Positions 18,051 to 26,926 of a stretch of 64,000 nucleotides of DNA are shown piece by piece. Location of the stretch: NCBI RefSeq assembly GCF_030691015.1, contig NZ_JAUYFF010000002.1:248001-312000 (forward strand), in the 5' to 3' direction. The stretch comes from Sulfuricurvum sp. GTDB taxonomy: Bacteria > Campylobacterota > Campylobacteria > Campylobacterales > Sulfurimonadaceae. The notes below the pieces were generated by a model. The model searched no databases. It saw only the letters and a program-made list of their open reading frames with translations, and was not told where the DNA came from. Made by a program: the position numbers and the translations under genes. Positions within the stretch are counted from its first letter, which is position 1, and each line of letters starts with the position of its first letter.

Positions 18051-18616
18051 TAGCCGCTTGTTTCGCCGTTAAAAAGGTTTAGAATTTTAGAATATTCTCC
18101 GAATGCCTGTTTGTACAGGTGTTGGGTATGTTTACTGCTCTCATACAGCTCACTCGCACTCATTCCGCTTTCCAACGCATTTTTTAAGAGTTTTGTCCGT
18201 CGCAAATAGGTAAACGCGAGGTTCGGGAAATGCTCATGAATCTTCTCTTTTATCATCACGGCATCGCTAGGGGTATCGATCATATTGGCAAATACAAGTA
18301 TGGTCTTTTCCCGAAAATTTTTAATAAAAATCAAACTTTTCATAATGGAGTTCAGATCGTTTGTCGTCGGGAGGATAATAATGTCCGATTCTCGGAGTAT
18401 TTCGTTGGCGTGAGGGTTTTCAAATCCGCCGAAGTCATAGACCGTATCGGGATAGAGGGGTATTTTGTTCGGGTAGTAGCGGGCATTTTTATATTTGTTC
18501 AGAACAACCGACATATCGTTGGTCGCGTAGCGATAGGAGAGATCTTTTGCGAGTGAAAACGCAAGAGAGGTTTTACCTACCCCCCCCTTGGTTGAAGCGA
18601 TTGAGATGATTGCCAT
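18047..18616 (-). CDS. ParA/MinD-family P-loop ATPase
   Basis: A 189-aa protein with the deviant Walker A motif K-G-G-V-G-K-T-S at residues 10-17 and a Walker B-like stretch D-I-I-I-L-P-T near 77. It is shorter than chromosomal Soj (about 250 aa) and has no ParB neighbour, so it resembles small orphan ParAs used for positioning proteins or plasmid-derived partition. Charged helices and a C-terminal basic patch follow. Substrate is unknown. The gene is read leftward from just before the cys operon promoter region, with GAGGAT as ribosome site. Confidence 0.7.
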   Translation of the reverse strand: MAIISIASTKGGVGKTSLAFSLAKDLSYRYATNDMSVVLNKYKNARYYPNKIPLYPDTVYDFGGFENPHANEILRESDIIILPTTNDLNSIMKSLIFIKNFREKTILVFANMIDTPSDAVMIKEKIHEHFPNLAFTYLRRTKLLKNALESGMSASELYESSKHTQHLYKQAFGEYSKILNLFNGETSGY

Positions 18617-18812
18617 AAATATCCTCTAATTTTTTGGAAATAGTAGCGTATATGGAATATAGTAGCTGAAATTATAGCAATTTCCCACTCTTTTGAAAGA
18701 TTATCCCCTATACAATAGTAAAACACTATGAATTAAGTGGTATGAACAACTCCATAAAATAGGGGTTTTCGTATTTAATTTCTAATAAACACTACTAATT
18801 CAATAGAATTAC

Positions 18813-18841
18813 TTGACAATGATAAAATATCTCCCTATAAT
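18813..18841 (+). promoter_or_regulatory. Consensus sigma-70 promoter of the cys operon
   Basis: TTGACA (18813-18818), a 17-base spacer, then TATAAT (18836-18841): both hexamers perfect with ideal spacing. The leader before cysK is about 60 bases. Such a strong promoter is usually held by a repressor; the palindrome just downstream is the likely site. Confidence 0.8.
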
Positions 18842-18854
18842 TTCTCCAGTAAAA

Positions 18855-18874
18855 AAATGAATGAGTATTCATTT
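18855..18874 (+). promoter_or_regulatory. Palindromic operator candidate for Rrf2 repressor at cysK
   Basis: AAATGAAT (18855-18862), GAGT, ATTCATTT (18867-18874) is a perfect 8-bp-arm palindrome lying roughly +8 to +27 of the predicted transcript, where bound protein would block RNA polymerase. Its bottom strand contains ATGAATACT, also present at the other Rrf2 promoter (56652-56660). Confidence 0.55.
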
Positions 18875-18906
18875 AGTGTGAATCTCGTCAAGGAAAGGAG
18901 TGAACA

Positions 18907-19842
18907 ATGAAAATTGCAGCCAATGTCACGGAGTTGATCGGAAATACCCCGCTCATTACGTTAAACCATTTTTCGACTGAGTCGACAACCATCATAGGTA
19001 AATGTGAATTTATGAATCCTTCAGGATCGGTCAAAGACCGAATCGGATGCAATATGATCCTCCAAGCCCTTCAACGAGGCGAGATCACGGAGGAGAGTGT
19101 TATTATTGAACCGACCAGCGGCAACACCGGTATAGCTTTGGCGAGTGTTGCCGCAAGCTTAGGATTGAAGCTGATTTTGACAATGCCGAGTTCCATGAGT
19201 TTGGAACGGAGACGTCTTTTGGCGGCTTTAGGTGCCCAAATTGTTTTGACCGAGCCTGAGAAGGGGATGGGTGGAGCAGTCGTGAAAGCGTTGGAATTGG
19301 GATCATCGATTCCCGGAGCGGTTGTCTTACAACAGTTCAACAACGCTGATAACCCTGATATCCATCGTCATACGACGGCGGAAGAGATATGGAGAGATAC
19401 GGACGGGAAAGTCGATATTTTTGTGGCGGCTATAGGAACAGGCGGAACGATCACCGGTGTGGGAGAGATACTTAAGCAGTATAACCCTGACATTCAAATT
19501 ATCGCGGTAGAACCGGATGCTTCGGCAGTTCTCTCAGGTGAGCCGGCCGGTCCTCATAAAATTCAGGGAATCGGTGCGGGATTTGTTCCTAAGGTTCTTA
19601 ATCGCGGTATTTATGATGAGATACTTCGAATCACAAATGCTGAAGCAATTGAGACGTCAAGGGTGATTGCCAAAGCCGAAGGACTTTTGGTCGGTATATC
19701 CGCAGGAGCCAATGTCGCTGCTGCAAAAAAGATTGCCGAGCGTCCCGAAAATAAAGGGAAAACAATCGTAACGATTTTGTGCGATACCGGTGAGAGGTAC
19801 TTGAGCACGGAGCTTTATGAATTTCCCTCTGAAAACGGGTGA
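18907..19842 (+). CDS. cysK: Cysteine synthase (O-acetylserine sulfhydrylase)
   Basis: The 311-aa PLP enzyme joins sulfide to O-acetylserine to give cysteine. Features: the PLP-lysine segment N-P-S-G-S-V-K-D-R near 37, the substrate loop P-T-S-G-N-T-G-I near 69, the phosphate-binding G-T-G-G-T-I near 177, and the C-terminal C-D-T-G-E-R-Y. The length is standard for CysK. The AAGGAAAGGAG leader is a strong ribosome site. It is the first gene of the sulfate-assimilation operon and the final step of the same pathway, so sulfide made by the downstream sulfite reductase would be used here. Confidence 0.95.
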   Translation: MKIAANVTELIGNTPLITLNHFSTESTTIIGKCEFMNPSGSVKDRIGCNMILQALQRGEITEESVIIEPTSGNTGIALASVAASLGLKLILTMPSSMSLERRRLLAALGAQIVLTEPEKGMGGAVVKALELGSSIPGAVVLQQFNNADNPDIHRHTTAEEIWRDTDGKVDIFVAAIGTGGTITGVGEILKQYNPDIQIIAVEPDASAVLSGEPAGPHKIQGIGAGFVPKVLNRGIYDEILRITNAEAIETSRVIAKAEGLLVGISAGANVAAAKKIAERPENKGKTIVTILCDTGERYLSTELYEFPSENG

Positions 19843-19864
19843 GGCGTTATGAGGAAGGTTAAAA

Positions 19865-20095
19865 ATGGCAGAAAAACATTATAGAAGTGTGATCAAGGCG
19901 ATCTCATGGCGCACGGTCGGAACGATTGATACCATAATCGTTTCGTATTTTATTACCGGAAATTTAGTCATGGCGGTTTCCATCGGTTCCATTGAAGTGA
20001 TTACAAAGATGTTCTTATATTATTTACACGAAAGAGCATGGGACAGAACCAATTTCGGGCGGATTAAAGTGGCCGAAAACGATTACCAAATTTAG
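19865..20095 (+). CDS. DUF2061 small membrane protein
   Basis: A 76-aa protein with the DUF2061 pattern: R-S-V-I-K-A-I-S-W-R-T-V-G-T, then T-I-I-V-S-Y-F-I-T-G and S-I-E-V-I-T-K-M-F-L-Y-Y-L-H-E-R-A-W near the end. Two membrane helices are expected. DUF2061 genes often lie in cysteine-biosynthesis operons, as here between cysK and cysH. No biochemical role is known; a link to sulfate or cysteine transport is only suggested by position. AGGAAGG is the ribosome site. Confidence 0.85.
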   Translation: MAEKHYRSVIKAISWRTVGTIDTIIVSYFITGNLVMAVSIGSIEVITKMFLYYLHERAWDRTNFGRIKVAENDYQI

Positions 20096-20103
20096 GAGAA
20101 GTA

Positions 20104-20811
20104 ATGAGTATAAATGTAGAATCATTAAATTTGCGATTTGAAAATGAATCCATTGAATCCTTGTTGGCTTGTTTTTTAGAAGCGTATAAAGGTCGGATAG
20201 CTTTGGCATCGAGCTACGGTGCGGAAGATCAAGTTTTAACCGACATGATCTTGGGTATCGATCCGACGGCAAAAATATTTACCCTGGACACGGGACGCCT
20301 TTGCGAAGAGACCTATACCGTGATGGATCAGACGAATCAGAAATACGGCATAAAAGTAGATGTCTATTGTCCTGATAGAGCTGCCGTTGAAGCACTCTAT
20401 CAAAATCAAGGAATCAACGGCTTTCGAGAGAGTATCGAAAATCGAAAAGCGTGTTGTCAGGTGAGAAAAATGGAACCGCTTCGAAGAGCATTAGAAGGAT
20501 TGGACGTTTGGATTACGGGATTACGCCGCGCACAGTCTCCGACACGTGAGACGATGCGGCTCATCGAATGGGATGAATCGAACAATCTTATTAAAGTAAA
20601 TCCTCTCATCGAATGGGATGAAGAGAAGGTTTGGGATTATATTAAAACAAATAAAGTCCCTTATAACGCGTTGCACACACAAGGGTATCCAAGTATCGGA
20701 TGTGCTCCGTGTACGAGAGCAATTCGTGAGGGAGAAGATCTCAGAGCCGGAAGATGGTGGTGGGAGAATCCTGAACACAAGGAGTGTGGACTCCATTTAA
20801 GAGGAACCTGA
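20104..20811 (+). CDS. cysH: Adenylylsulfate (APS) reductase, assimilatory CysH
   Basis: The 235-aa enzyme reduces activated sulfate to sulfite. It carries C117-C118 (K-A-C-C-Q-V), C200-x2-C203 (G-C-A-P-C-T) and the catalytic C228 in the terminal E-C-G-L-H. The CC...CxxC set binds a [4Fe-4S] cluster and marks the APS-type enzyme instead of the enterobacterial PAPS-type. This agrees with the absence of an APS kinase (cysC) in this operon. The S-S-Y-G-A-E-D PP-loop is at 37-43. AGGAG overlaps the preceding stop, so translation is coupled. Confidence 0.93.
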   Translation: MSINVESLNLRFENESIESLLACFLEAYKGRIALASSYGAEDQVLTDMILGIDPTAKIFTLDTGRLCEETYTVMDQTNQKYGIKVDVYCPDRAAVEALYQNQGINGFRESIENRKACCQVRKMEPLRRALEGLDVWITGLRRAQSPTRETMRLIEWDESNNLIKVNPLIEWDEEKVWDYIKTNKVPYNALHTQGYPSIGCAPCTRAIREGEDLRAGRWWWENPEHKECGLHLRGT

Positions 20812-20813
20812 GT

Positions 20814-20906
20814 ATGAAATTTTTGTTGGATATTTTGGATGGAATACTCGATGATGATGAGTATTCACATCGCACAGAGTTGGCCGATTGGGCTATTTTT
20901 ATTTGA
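20814..20906 (+). CDS. Possible 30-aa peptide between cysH and cysD
   Basis: An ATG two bases past the cysH stop opens a 30-codon frame that begins [10 protein letters not shown] and ends with W-A-I-F-I and TGA at 20904-20906. GAGGA lies 8 bases before the ATG. The peptide is strongly acidic (D-D-D-E in the middle) and has no known domain. It could encode a real small protein, a translational coupler for cysD, or be a by-product of the hairpin it contains (GAATACTC...GAGTATTC). The ribosome site and tight fit favour translation. Confidence 0.4.
   Translation: MKFLLDILDGILDDDEYSHRTELADWAIFI
20842..20866 (+). repeat. Inverted repeat with the GAATACT motif inside the cys operon
   Basis: GAATACTC (20842-20849) and GAGTATTC (20859-20866) form a perfect 8-bp inverted repeat with a 9-base spacer. 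It shares ATGAGTATTCA with the operator candidate at the cysK promoter. It may be an internal Rrf2 site or an mRNA hairpin between cysH and cysD. Confidence 0.45.
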
Positions 20907-20932
20907 TTGAAAAAGGTAATAAAGGAGAGACC

Positions 20933-21844
20933 ATGATTACTGAAGAGAAAAAAACACATCTAAAGGCGTTAGAAGCCGAAGCGATTCACATCATGCGTGA
21001 AGTGGTCGCTGAATTTGAGAATCCGGCAATGCTTTATTCGATCGGTAAAGATTCATCGGTCATGCTTCATTTGGCGATTAAAGCATTTTATCCGGCAAAA
21101 CTGCCGTTTCCATTGCTGCATGTCGATACGACATGGAAGTTTAAAGAGATGATCGAGTTTCGTGATCGACGGGTGAAGGAGCTGGGTCTAACCTTGCTTA
21201 CTCATGTGAATCCTGATGGGATTGCTCAGGGAATTAATCCGTTTACTCACGGAAGTGCGGTGCATACCGATGTGATGAAGACCGAGGGGCTAAAGCAAGC
21301 ACTGAATTATTATGAATTTGATGCGGTATTCGGCGGAGCGCGACGGGATGAAGAGAAGAGTCGGGCAAAAGAGCGGATATATTCATTTCGTGACAAAAAC
21401 CATCGGTGGAATCCGAAAAATCAGCGTCCCGAGCTGTGGAATATTTACAATGGACGGATTCATAGCGGAGAGAGTATTCGGGTATTTCCCCTCTCGAATT
21501 GGACGGAACTCGATATTTGGCAATACATCCATCTTGAGAATATCCCGATCGTGCCGCTTTATTATTCGGCACCGCGTCCGGTCGTAGTACGTGATGGGGT
21601 AAAAATAATGGTAGATGATGAACGGTTTCCATTTCATGAGGGGGAAGTTCCGACTATCGAAAACGTCCGTTTCCGAACATTGGGGTGTTATCCTTTGACC
21701 GGAGCGGTTGAGAGTGATGCGGTTACGCTTCCTGACATCATCCAAGAGATGCTTTTGACCAAAACATCGGAGCGTCAAGGGCGTCTGATCGATGCAGACA
21801 GCTCAGGATCTATGGAAAAGAAAAAAATTGAAGGATATTTTTAA
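20933..21844 (+). CDS. cysD: Sulfate adenylyltransferase subunit 2
   Basis: The 303-aa catalytic subunit of ATP sulfurylase makes APS from sulfate and ATP. The start at 20933 follows AAAGGAGAG; a longer frame from 20888 lacks one. Visible: the PP-loop S-I-G-K-D-S-S-V near 36-43, [29 protein letters not shown], and the C-terminal R-Q-G-R-L-I-D-A-D with K-K-K-I-E-G-Y-F. All match CysD. It is followed by cysN with a single-base stop/start overlap and forms the CysDN complex. Confidence 0.95.
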   Translation: MITEEKKTHLKALEAEAIHIMREVVAEFENPAMLYSIGKDSSVMLHLAIKAFYPAKLPFPLLHVDTTWKFKEMIEFRDRRVKELGLTLLTHVNPDGIAQGINPFTHGSAVHTDVMKTEGLKQALNYYEFDAVFGGARRDEEKSRAKERIYSFRDKNHRWNPKNQRPELWNIYNGRIHSGESIRVFPLSNWTELDIWQYIHLENIPIVPLYYSAPRPVVVRDGVKIMVDDERFPFHEGEVPTIENVRFRTLGCYPLTGAVESDAVTLPDIIQEMLLTKTSERQGRLIDADSSGSMEKKKIEGYF

Positions 21845-23250
21845 TGGCACATCAAGGCGATTTGATAGCCACCGATATCGAGGGCTATCTTAAAGAACAA
21901 GAACACAAAGAGTTGCTCCGCTTTATTACCTGCGGGAGCGTTGATGATGGCAAAAGCACCTTAATCGGTCGATTGTTGCACGACTCAAAAATGATATTCG
22001 AAGATCAGTTAGAGAGCATTAAAAACGACAGCAAAAAATCGGGGACGACGGGGGATAAAATCGATTTAGCCCTCCTTGTCGATGGATTGCAAAGTGAACG
22101 AGAACAGGGGATTACGATCGATGTAGCCTATCGCTATTTTTCGACCGATAAGCGCAAGTTTATTATCGCCGATACTCCCGGACATGAGCAGTATACCCGT
22201 AACATGGCGACAGGTGCCTCTACGGCGGATTTGGCGATTATACTTATCGATGCGCGCTACGGGATTGTGACGCAGACGCGTAGACATTCGTATATCGTCC
22301 GTCTTTTGGGGATTAAAAATGTCGTTGTCGCTATCAATAAAATGGACTTGGTTGGTTTCGATCAGGCGGTCTATGACAAGATCAATGCGGAATACAGAGC
22401 GTTTGCTAACGAGCTAGGAATTAGCGGAATCTATTCGGTTCCTTTATCGGCACTGGAGGGCGATAATGTCGTCACTAAGAGTGAACGCAGTCCATGGTAT
22501 GGAGGCGAAACATTGATGGAGATCCTTGAAGGAGTTCCTCTCGCCTCTGCTGCTGTAGACGGTCCGTTTAGAATGGTGGTGCAATACGTCAATCGCCCGA
22601 ATCTTGATTTTAGAGGATTCGCGGGAACGGTTGCCTCAGGAACGATACGTGTAGGTGATTCTATTACGACTTATCCTTCACAGAAGGTAGCTACCGTAAA
22701 AGAGATCGTTACCTATGATGGGAATTTGGAATCGGCTTCTACGGGTGATGCGATCACACTGACGTTGAATGAAGAGATCGATATTAGCCGAGGGAACGTA
22801 TTGATCAAAACGGGAGAGAGCATTGATCAAAGTGATGCGATTATCGCTAATATAGTATGGATGGATGAGGAAAAATTTCTTCCCGCCAAGAGCTATTTGT
22901 TTAAACGCGGTTCCAGTGTTACTACGGCGTATGTCGAGCGAATTGATTACCGTGTGGATGTCAATACGCAAGAAAAACATCAAGCATCACAGTTAGGGCT
23001 TAACGATATCGGATCGATTCGTTTGAACCTGGCTGAGCCGATCGCGTATGATCGCTACGATGAGAATCGGCAGATGGGGGGATTTATCCTTATCGACAAG
23101 ATTACCAACAACACGGTAGCTGCGGGGATGATTACCCAAAGTACAGAGCGTGAGAAAACAGTGCAAAGCGATGCGTCTGCATTTGAGGTAGAGCTTAATG
23201 CTCTTATACGGCGGCATTTCCCGCATTGGAATACCGCGACAATCATTTAA
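21844..23250 (+). CDS. cysN: Sulfate adenylyltransferase subunit 1 (GTPase)
   Basis: The 468-aa EF-Tu-like GTPase drives APS formation by CysD. G-S-V-D-D-G-K-S-T-L-I-G near 32-43 is the P-loop, D-T-P-G-H-E-Q-Y is G3 and N-K-M-D is G4, then beta-barrel domains. It ends without a fused APS kinase domain, unlike NodQ/CysNC proteins, in line with an APS-only route. A 10-bp gap separates it from the sulfite reductase gene. Confidence 0.95.
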   Translation: MAHQGDLIATDIEGYLKEQEHKELLRFITCGSVDDGKSTLIGRLLHDSKMIFEDQLESIKNDSKKSGTTGDKIDLALLVDGLQSEREQGITIDVAYRYFSTDKRKFIIADTPGHEQYTRNMATGASTADLAIILIDARYGIVTQTRRHSYIVRLLGIKNVVVAINKMDLVGFDQAVYDKINAEYRAFANELGISGIYSVPLSALEGDNVVTKSERSPWYGGETLMEILEGVPLASAAVDGPFRMVVQYVNRPNLDFRGFAGTVASGTIRVGDSITTYPSQKVATVKEIVTYDGNLESASTGDAITLTLNEEIDISRGNVLIKTGESIDQSDAIIANIVWMDEEKFLPAKSYLFKRGSSVTTAYVERIDYRVDVNTQEKHQASQLGLNDIGSIRLNLAEPIAYDRYDENRQMGGFILIDKITNNTVAAGMITQSTEREKTVQSDASAFEVELNALIRRHFPHWNTATII

Positions 23251-23260
23251 GGAATAGGTT

Positions 23261-24841
23261 ATGGCGAGTGAAACAAAAGCTGAACGAATTGAACGTATCA
23301 AGCGTGAAAAAGATGGGTTGGAGGTTATTTCCGACATCTACCGATATGCCTCAACCGGCGAAGCGATCGATCCTGAAGATATCGACCGCTTTAAATGGTA
23401 CGGAATATATACCCAAAATCGCAATCTTCAGGAGGCTGAGGATGAGACGCAGTATTTGATGCTTCGTGTTAAGCTTGATGGGGGGTATATAAGTGCCAAA
23501 CAAGCGGAAGTATTGGGTGACATATCGGTTCAATTTGCTCGTGAAAGCGGTGATATCACGACACGTCAGGATATTCAGTTTCACTGGCTCAAAATCGAAG
23601 ATTTACCTGAAATACTAGAGCGGTTATCTGCAGTAGGCTTAAGTGTAGTCGGAGCTTCGGGTGATTGTCCGCGTAATATCGTCAGTTGTCCGGTCAACGG
23701 GATTGATCACGATCAGATTGACGATGTCCGTGATGTGGTGGTTGCTCTGAACAATCTCTATCGGGGAAATCCCGATTTTTCGAATTTGCCTAGAAAGTTT
23801 AAAATCGGGGTCAGCGGATGTAATAAACATTGTATCCAGCACGAAGTACAGGATTTAGCGTTTACCGCACTCAAAAATGGCGATGAACTCCGATTCAGCG
23901 TAAGCGTCGGAGGGGGGCAGGCGAGTAATCGACGTATTGCCGATCATATCGGGTATGTGAAACGTCGTGATATTGTGAAAATTGCCGAAGCGGTAGCCCG
24001 TATTTATCGTGACTCTGGCCGACGTGATAACCGTAGCAAAGCCCGTTTGGGACATTTGGTTGAAGATTGGGGTGTTGAGCGCTTTGTCGCTGAACTGGAA
24101 AAAGAATCACGTGTGGAGTTAGAGCGATACGATGGGGCACCTTTTACTCCGTATCCGCGACGGAGCCATTTTGGCGTCGGAGCGAGTGTCAAAAAAGGGT
24201 ATAACACGATAGGATGTGCATTGACCAGCGGTCGGATCAAGGGTGAAAACCTGTTGAAACTCGGACGTATTTTGGACTTCTACGGCGCAGAGGGAATTAC
24301 CCTGACAACGACGCAAAATTTTGTAATTTTGAATGTCCATACCGATGCGACGGAACCGATGATCGATACATTAAAAGCCGTGGGATTTCATCCTTATCCG
24401 TCAGTTTTTGAAGCACGAACGTTGGCCTGTACGGGACTCAATTTTTGTAAATTTGCGGTGAGTGAGACGAAAGATCTGGCGATCGAGGTAGTGGAATATC
24501 TGAATCATCGATTTCCCAATTTTTATGAGCCTGTGAGCATCAGCATTAACGGCTGTCCGAACTCGTGTGCCCACCCGCACATTGTCGATCTCGGATTTGT
24601 CGGAGCTATCGTGAAACGGGGTGATGAACGGCTCAAAGGGTTTGATCTGATCGTCGGAGGACATCTGGAGGGTGAGAAAAGCCGTTTTGCGCTCAAAACG
24701 GGCGTCAAAGTTGCCGCAGATGAAGTTGCACCGTTGATCGAGTCTTTGATCCATAATTTTGAGGCAAGCAACAGTACCGATTTCGGAAATTTTTTATTGG
24801 AGAAATACGCACATGAGTCAGCTATTCCGTCCACTCCTTGA
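23261..24841 (+). CDS. Sulfite/nitrite reductase, siroheme-[4Fe-4S] type
   Basis: A 526-aa protein with the duplicated nitrite/sulfite reductase fold: two ferredoxin-like half domains (D-G-G-Y-I-S-A-K-Q near 66 and R-S-H-F-G-V-G-A near 300). In the second half, C-T-G-L-N-F-C-K-F and N-G-C-P-N-S-C-A-H provide the four cysteines that hold the [4Fe-4S] and axial siroheme. The length is close to that of ferredoxin-dependent sulfite reductases. The family does not separate sulfite from nitrite with certainty, but its place between cysN and a siroheme methyltransferase makes assimilatory sulfite reduction by far the likelier role. Ribosome site AAGGA. Confidence 0.88.
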   Translation: MASETKAERIERIKREKDGLEVISDIYRYASTGEAIDPEDIDRFKWYGIYTQNRNLQEAEDETQYLMLRVKLDGGYISAKQAEVLGDISVQFARESGDITTRQDIQFHWLKIEDLPEILERLSAVGLSVVGASGDCPRNIVSCPVNGIDHDQIDDVRDVVVALNNLYRGNPDFSNLPRKFKIGVSGCNKHCIQHEVQDLAFTALKNGDELRFSVSVGGGQASNRRIADHIGYVKRRDIVKIAEAVARIYRDSGRRDNRSKARLGHLVEDWGVERFVAELEKESRVELERYDGAPFTPYPRRSHFGVGASVKKGYNTIGCALTSGRIKGENLLKLGRILDFYGAEGITLTTTQNFVILNVHTDATEPMIDTLKAVGFHPYPSVFEARTLACTGLNFCKFAVSETKDLAIEVVEYLNHRFPNFYEPVSISINGCPNSCAHPHIVDLGFVGAIVKRGDERLKGFDLIVGGHLEGEKSRFALKTGVKVAADEVAPLIESLIHNFEASNSTDFGNFLLEKYAHESAIPSTP

Positions 24842-26120
24842 GAAGGGTGATACATACGCCCAAATAGGACGTAATACGATCGGTATCCATAAAAAAACCT
24901 ATTTCGACTTTACCGCATCGGGCTTGGCGTATGAGCCGATCGAAGCGCGTATACGAGAAGTGCTCGAAACCTATGCGAATACCCACTCCAAAGAGGCATC
25001 GATGGCGGCTCGGACGGATCGTTATTACCGTCAGGCAAGAGAGCATCTAAAAACATTATTAGGTCTGGACGGCTCTTTTGCATTAATGCCGTGCGGATGC
25101 GGTGCGACGGGAGCGGTTAAGCGGTTGCAGGAGATATTGGGACTCTATATCCCCCCGGCGACTCGCGCACGTTACCACTCCTTGCCTCCCAGCTATGAGC
25201 TTCCTCTCGTAATTGTGGGGCCGTATGAGCATCATTCTAACGAGATTAGCTATCGTGAAGCACTCTGTGAGACGGTACGGGTCGGGTTGAATACTAAGGG
25301 ATTGGTCGATTTGGAACAGCTCGAAGATATTTTGAAAGCGAACCCCAATCGCGAGTTGATCGGGTCGTTTTGTATCGCGTCGAATGTGACGGGGACGATT
25401 ACCCCCTATGTCGAGATATCAGAGATATTACGCCGTTACGACGCCATTGTCTGTTTTGATGCGGCGGCTTCGTCACCGTATATCAATATACCGTGTGAAC
25501 TGTACGACGCGATGTTTTATTCGCCCCATAAGCTTTTAGGGGGCCCCGGCTCGTGCGGTTTACTGGCTGTGCGAAAAAGTCTGTTTGAGGCGGATGCCAA
25601 ACCCACCTTTGCAGGTGGAGGAACGGTACGTTATGTCAGCCGTACCAGTCATTTTTTTGTAGACGGTGTCGAAGATCGTGAAGATGCGGGAACACCGGGA
25701 ATTTTACAGCTTATTCGCGCGGCATTGGCATACCAGCTTCGCAATGAGATTGGATTTGAGTGGATCGCTTCTCGAAAAAAAAGCTTATATGAGCGTTTTA
25801 TCGAGGGATTGAAAGAGATTGAGGGATCAACCTGTTACGGCTGTCGCAAGGCAGAGAATATCGGGATTGTTTCTTTTAATGTTAAGGGAGTAGACCCGTA
25901 CGCTTTGTGTGCGCTTCTCTCCGAATCAAAAGGGTTTCAAACACGAGCAGGGTGTTCGTGTGCCGGCCCTTACGGACATGATTTATTAGGATTGGAAGAT
26001 GATACACCCTTCCAAGAGCGGCCGGGATGGCTGCGTATTAGTATCCATTATTCGCAAGAGATAGACGATATCGATGCATTGTTGGAGGCTATTAAAAAAT
26101 CGATAAAGAGGCTCGAATGA
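24813..26120 (+). CDS. Class V aminotransferase, cysteine desulfurase-like
   Basis: The 435-aa PLP enzyme resembles SufS/Csd-type cysteine desulfurases. The start at 24813 has GGAG before it, lies inside the end of the sulfite reductase gene and gives a 29-base overlap. H-H-S-N near 136 lies in the substrate region, F-D-A-A-A-S near 216 is the PLP aspartate, S-P-H-K-L-L-G-G-P-G near 240 holds the PLP lysine, and R-A-G-C-S-C-A-G-P-Y near 380 carries a candidate sulfur-carrier Cys. The C-S-C pair and G-C-G-C-G-A-T-G near 90 are unusual. In a cys operon it may supply sulfur for Fe-S clusters of CysH and sulfite reductase, or release sulfide from cysteine. Substrate is not proven. Confidence 0.72.
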   Translation: MSQLFRPLLEKGDTYAQIGRNTIGIHKKTYFDFTASGLAYEPIEARIREVLETYANTHSKEASMAARTDRYYRQAREHLKTLLGLDGSFALMPCGCGATGAVKRLQEILGLYIPPATRARYHSLPPSYELPLVIVGPYEHHSNEISYREALCETVRVGLNTKGLVDLEQLEDILKANPNRELIGSFCIASNVTGTITPYVEISEILRRYDAIVCFDAAASSPYINIPCELYDAMFYSPHKLLGGPGSCGLLAVRKSLFEADAKPTFAGGGTVRYVSRTSHFFVDGVEDREDAGTPGILQLIRAALAYQLRNEIGFEWIASRKKSLYERFIEGLKEIEGSTCYGCRKAENIGIVSFNVKGVDPYALCALLSESKGFQTRAGCSCAGPYGHDLLGLEDDTPFQERPGWLRISIHYSQEIDDIDALLEAIKKSIKRLE

Positions 26121-26926
26121 CAAAAATCATACAACCGACTTCGGCCGAAACCCATGAGACGTTTTCGGTGAAAAAAGGGAATGTCTATCTTGTAGGCTGC
26201 GGCCTTGGAGATGTAGAACAGTTGACGCTCAAAGCGTATCGGATTATCCGAGAAGCCCAGATCGTCTTATACGATAATCTCATACCTAAAGAGATTCTGG
26301 ATGTGATTCCCGCAGAAACACGTAAAATTTATGTGGGCAAACCTAAAAACAACCATAGTATCAGCCAAGAGAGAATTAACCTCTTAATAGCCGATTATGC
26401 AGGTCAGGGATTCAGCGTTGCACGACTTAAAAGCGGTGATCCCTATATTTTCGGACGTGGGAGCGAAGAGGCGCAATTTTTACTGGAGAGAGGGTTTAGC
26501 GTTGATGTGATTGCGGGGATATCTTCGTGTGTCAGCGGACCTGCTTGTGCGGGAATCCCTCCGACCGCGAGAGGGTATGCGGCAAGTTTCTCCGTGGTTT
26601 CGGCACATCTAAAAGAGGGAAAATTCAACACGGATTGGTTGGGGTTACTTAAACTGAAGAATCATACTACCGTGGTGTTGATGGGGCTCAGTTTGGCAAA
26701 TACAATTCGTAAAGCCGCGCTAGCAGCAGGGGTGTCCAAAAATCTTCCGGTTGCGATCATCGCTAATGCTTCCCGTCCTGAACAACAGAGTGTTGTGACA
26801 ACGTTGGCCGATTTAACAAAAGCTGCAAAAACCGTTAACGGACCGGCAGTTATCGTCTTTGGCGATGTTGTCAATCTTCATGGAAAGCTGCCGCAGTATC
26901 AACTGCAACAGGTTGAGTTTAAATAA
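26117..26926 (+). CDS. cobA: Uroporphyrinogen-III C-methyltransferase (SUMT)
   Basis: The 269-aa SAM-dependent enzyme makes precorrin-2, the first dedicated step of siroheme synthesis. V-Y-L-V-G-C-G-L-G-D near 25 takes the place of the usual G-A-G-P-G-D, followed by L-Y-D-N-L-I and the V-A-R-L-K-S-G-D-P-Y-I-F-G-R-G loop near 110. The operon position after the siroheme-dependent sulfite reductase gives a clear cofactor-supply role. There is no fused dehydrogenase/ferrochelatase domain as in CysG. It overlaps the upstream PLP enzyme by 4 bp and the convergent Rrf2 gene by 8 bp. Confidence 0.88.
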   Translation: MTKIIQPTSAETHETFSVKKGNVYLVGCGLGDVEQLTLKAYRIIREAQIVLYDNLIPKEILDVIPAETRKIYVGKPKNNHSISQERINLLIADYAGQGFSVARLKSGDPYIFGRGSEEAQFLLERGFSVDVIAGISSCVSGPACAGIPPTARGYAASFSVVSAHLKEGKFNTDWLGLLKLKNHTTVVLMGLSLANTIRKAALAAGVSKNLPVAIIANASRPEQQSVVTTLADLTKAAKTVNGPAVIVFGDVVNLHGKLPQYQLQQVEFK

